From Candidatus Halocynthiibacter alkanivorans (GTDB taxonomy: Bacteria > Pseudomonadota > Alphaproteobacteria > Rhodobacterales > Rhodobacteraceae), in contig NZ_QOLB01000029.1 in the NCBI RefSeq assembly GCF_003333265.1, positions 1-64,000 of the forward strand: 64,000 bases of DNA. The letters run 5' to 3'. The notes under the pieces are model-generated. The model saw only the letters and a program-made list of their open reading frames with translations. It searched no databases and was not told the origin of the DNA. Shown piece after piece: positions 62,179 through 64,000 of this stretch; position 1 is the stretch's first letter; each line of letters starts with the position of its first letter. The position numbers were made by a program, and so were the translations under genes.

Positions 62179-63144
62179 TCAGCCCGCCCAGGTGGCACCG
62201 GCCTGATCACTGGTGGCGGTGACGCGATACAGACTGGCCTCTCCGGTCATCGAGGGCGCAATCGAGTGGCGTTCGCCTGGTTTCAGCAGGCAGGTGTCGC
62301 CGGGATTAAGCACGGTTTCGCCGCCCTCCCAGCGCAGCTTCCAATACCCGCGCATTGGCATCAAAACCTCATGCTGATCAACAGCATAGAAGTCCTCGGG
62401 AATGGATCCACGGGTGAGGAATTCGACTTCAAACCCGGGTTTGTCTTTGAGAAGAGCGTTTTCGCCAATGACTTTGGCCGGTTTTTTGCCAGCGAGTGCC
62501 ATCAGGTCCCAATAGCGTGCCACATAATCGCGCACGACCTGTTCCACCGGGGTTTCCGGAATGGACTTGAGCTGCTCCTCGGTCAGCACGCGCATCGGGC
62601 CAACATTATGTGGCAGAGTGTCGCCCTTTTTGCTGTCGTAAAGCACGCCGTTTTCGCCCAGCACCAAACCGTGGGCTGAGGCTTCTTCGATTACTTGCGG
62701 TGCCCAGGTCACACCGCCGCCAGCGTCATCCCCGCCCAGAATGGCCATGATCATCCCATAATCGGTGCCGACGTTTTCAAAGCCCCGGAAAATGCCGGTG
62801 GGGATGTTAAAGATATCACCTTCTTCGGCGATGAATTCCCCTGCGGTGCCATAACGGCCCCAGAAGAACCGCCAGCGCCCCTTGAGCACAAAAAAGACCT
62901 CCGCTGTCGTGTGGCTGTGCAGCGAGTTACGGCAATGTGGTGGCTGACCAGCAGCACCAATGTTAAAACCAGGCGTGTCAGTAATGTGGACGTGCTGATC
63001 CGTGGATTCAGAAACGCCACCCCCGATGATGGTGAAATTTTCCTTTTGATCGCTGCCCGGCGTATGGGCATCGATAAAGGCGGTTTTGCAGGGCTGAAGG
63101 TCGCCATAGCGAACGATGCGGGAAGGGATGTCCAGCTGTGTCAT
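62179..63144 (-). CDS. Bicupin protein, possible dioxygenase or isomerase
   Basis: A 321-residue protein with two cupin barrels. The first is near 75-145 (HCRNSLHSHTTAEVFFVLKG RWRFFWG, with three His and one Glu as metal ligands, then FNIPTGIFRGF). The second is near 250-305 (HEVLMPMRGYWKLRWEGGET, GDTCLLKPGERHSI). The ligand set suggests a metal-dependent gentisate-type dioxygenase or a sugar isomerase; I cannot choose. Start at ATG 63144, where the first conserved residues begin. Second gene of a five-gene reverse-strand operon. Confidence 0.8.
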   Translation of the reverse strand: MTQLDIPSRIVRYGDLQPCKTAFIDAHTPGSDQKENFTIIGGGVSESTDQHVHITDTPGFNIGAAGQPPHCRNSLHSHTTAEVFFVLKGRWRFFWGRYGTAGEFIAEEGDIFNIPTGIFRGFENVGTDYGMIMAILGGDDAGGGVTWAPQVIEEASAHGLVLGENGVLYDSKKGDTLPHNVGPMRVLTEEQLKSIPETPVEQVVRDYVARYWDLMALAGKKPAKVIGENALLKDKPGFEVEFLTRGSIPEDFYAVDQHEVLMPMRGYWKLRWEGGETVLNPGDTCLLKPGERHSIAPSMTGEASLYRVTATSDQAGATWAG

Positions 63145-63262
63145 CTTGTTTCTTTCTTCACTGGGCACGCTGCCCTATGGATTCAATTTTTTGCCGCTGG
63201 TGCGTCGTCGGAAAACCGTAGATCAGTTTGCAGCACAACAAATTCGACGGGTTCAATCGCGG

Positions 63263-64000
63263 TCAGCCAGCCTGCAATAAGATCTGTTTCCAGATCGCCG
63301 TTTCGTCAAATAGTGTGCACTCCCGGCGCAAGCCCCATGGTCCGAATTCCGCATGGGAGATGCCCAGCACGTAGACCTCAGCCCCCGTAGGCGCACCAAA
63401 CACGCCCCAGCCATCATGTTTACCGTGCAGGCTCCAGCGAATAGCGGCACGGGGTGGCATCATAGGATCATCGCGGCCAATCTGGTGGTCAATCCGGAAC
63501 TCGGCATTGGGGAAACTGGCGCGCAGCCCCATCCAGAAACTGTCCACCGAGGTAAAGGAGTGACCGGTGACGCCGCCGGGGTATTCGGTCTGCACCGCGC
63601 GGTCGTATTCACGTGCAATCACGGCCATATCCGCACCCATGAGACCGGTCAGAATTTCCGCGTATTTTACGCCCCACTCGTTGTCATTGCCGGTGCCAGT
63701 GTAGGGCCCTTTAATGTCGTTTGCAGGCGTCAGCGGTTTCACACAGGCTTCAGGCCCGCCTTCACGTGTGATCAGGTCGGCGACGTATTGTTTGGGCTCC
63801 CAGCCCATCTGACGCACGATGGCGCCCTGGTCGCGGATCAGCCACTCATCGTCGATCTTGTTGTTGACCGCGTGACAGTCCGCAAGAATACGATAGACCA
63901 GCTTTTTACCTGTTGCCTTGCCGAACACCCCGTCACCCGTGTGGGTCGCGGTAGACAGAATGCGGTGCGAACTCAGCATTCCCTCTTCCGGAGTGCCGGA
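63263..64000 (-). CDS. NTF2/SnoaL-like protein, partial at the window edge
   Basis: At least 246 residues; the frame continues past the right edge. The sequence has the SnoaL-like ester-cyclase pattern: FWMGLRASFPNAEFRIDHQI GRDDPMMPPRAAIRWSLHGK, then GVFGAPTGAEVYVLGISHAE. Two such domains may be present given the length (an earlier segment reads RILADCHAVNNKIDDEWLIR). Probably a catabolic isomerase or cyclase acting with the cupin, MetE-like and RraA-like enzymes downstream. Confidence 0.75.
   Translation of the reverse strand, partial: SGTPEEGMLSSHRILSTATHTGDGVFGKATGKKLVYRILADCHAVNNKIDDEWLIRDQGAIVRQMGWEPKQYVADLITREGGPEACVKPLTPANDIKGPYTGTGNDNEWGVKYAEILTGLMGADMAVIAREYDRAVQTEYPGGVTGHSFTSVDSFWMGLRASFPNAEFRIDHQIGRDDPMMPPRAAIRWSLHGKHDGWGVFGAPTGAEVYVLGISHAEFGPWGLRRECTLFDETAIWKQILLQAG

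Overview
The window looks like a chromosomal segment of a Roseobacter-group alphaproteobacterium (Rhodobacterales). It starts inside the 5' end of a 16S rRNA gene whose variable regions read like that group. Flanking genes are GC-rich housekeeping and catabolic genes: putA with an Lrp-type regulator, a fused hydantoinase/5-oxoprolinase and hydroxyisourate hydrolase.

Layout. 1-11.97 kb is core chromosome: 16S rRNA (reverse strand), putR/putA, two small conserved hypothetical genes, a decayed urate hydroxylase (puuD) beside an intact uraH, and a 1192-residue HyuA-HyuB fusion. At 11973-12049 lies an intact tRNA-Met(CAT). Its 3' half plus 12 bp downstream is repeated perfectly (62 bp) at 58683-58744, next to a tyrosine integrase gene. 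The 46.7 kb between the two copies is therefore an integrated genomic island. From about 59.6 kb to the end is core-like again: a tightly packed reverse-strand operon (NTF2-like, cupin, MetE-like, alpha/beta hydrolase, RraA-like).

The island is a defence island with phage-satellite parts. From left to right it holds: a complete seven-gene BREX operon (brxE-brxA-brxB-brxC-pglX-pglZ-brxL, reverse strand, 12.8-26.9 kb); IS scars; two unrecognised genes; a McrBC-like pair with a PD-(D/E)XK gene upstream (31.2-37.5 kb); an AddB/AddA-like nuclease-helicase operon whose first gene has been cut by an IS21 relic (38.5-44.4 kb); a satellite-like module with an AlpA-type regulator, a winged-helix protein and a terminase small subunit but no large terminase or structural genes (44.8-47.8 kb); an XRE-type/DUF4258-like operon (48.8-50.9 kb); a stand-alone NERD-type nuclease plus SF1 helicase protein (51.2-53.2 kb); an IS30 copy split by an IS110-like element; a GIY-YIG protein (55.9-56.9 kb); and the integrase.

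The att neighbourhood is unusual. TTGTGCGTT motifs occur three times at an exact 11-bp period immediately upstream of the integrase start, and again beside both att copies, which suggests arm-type integrase sites. Just outside the right att copy there is a dead integrase C-terminus and a diverged copy of the island's left end, so this tRNA has probably hosted more than one island. The least described candidate systems are the truncated AddAB-like operon, the NERD-helicase protein and the McrB homologue with two ScoMcrA-like head repeats and an inserted EVE-like domain. All functional assignments come from reading motifs; no database search was run.
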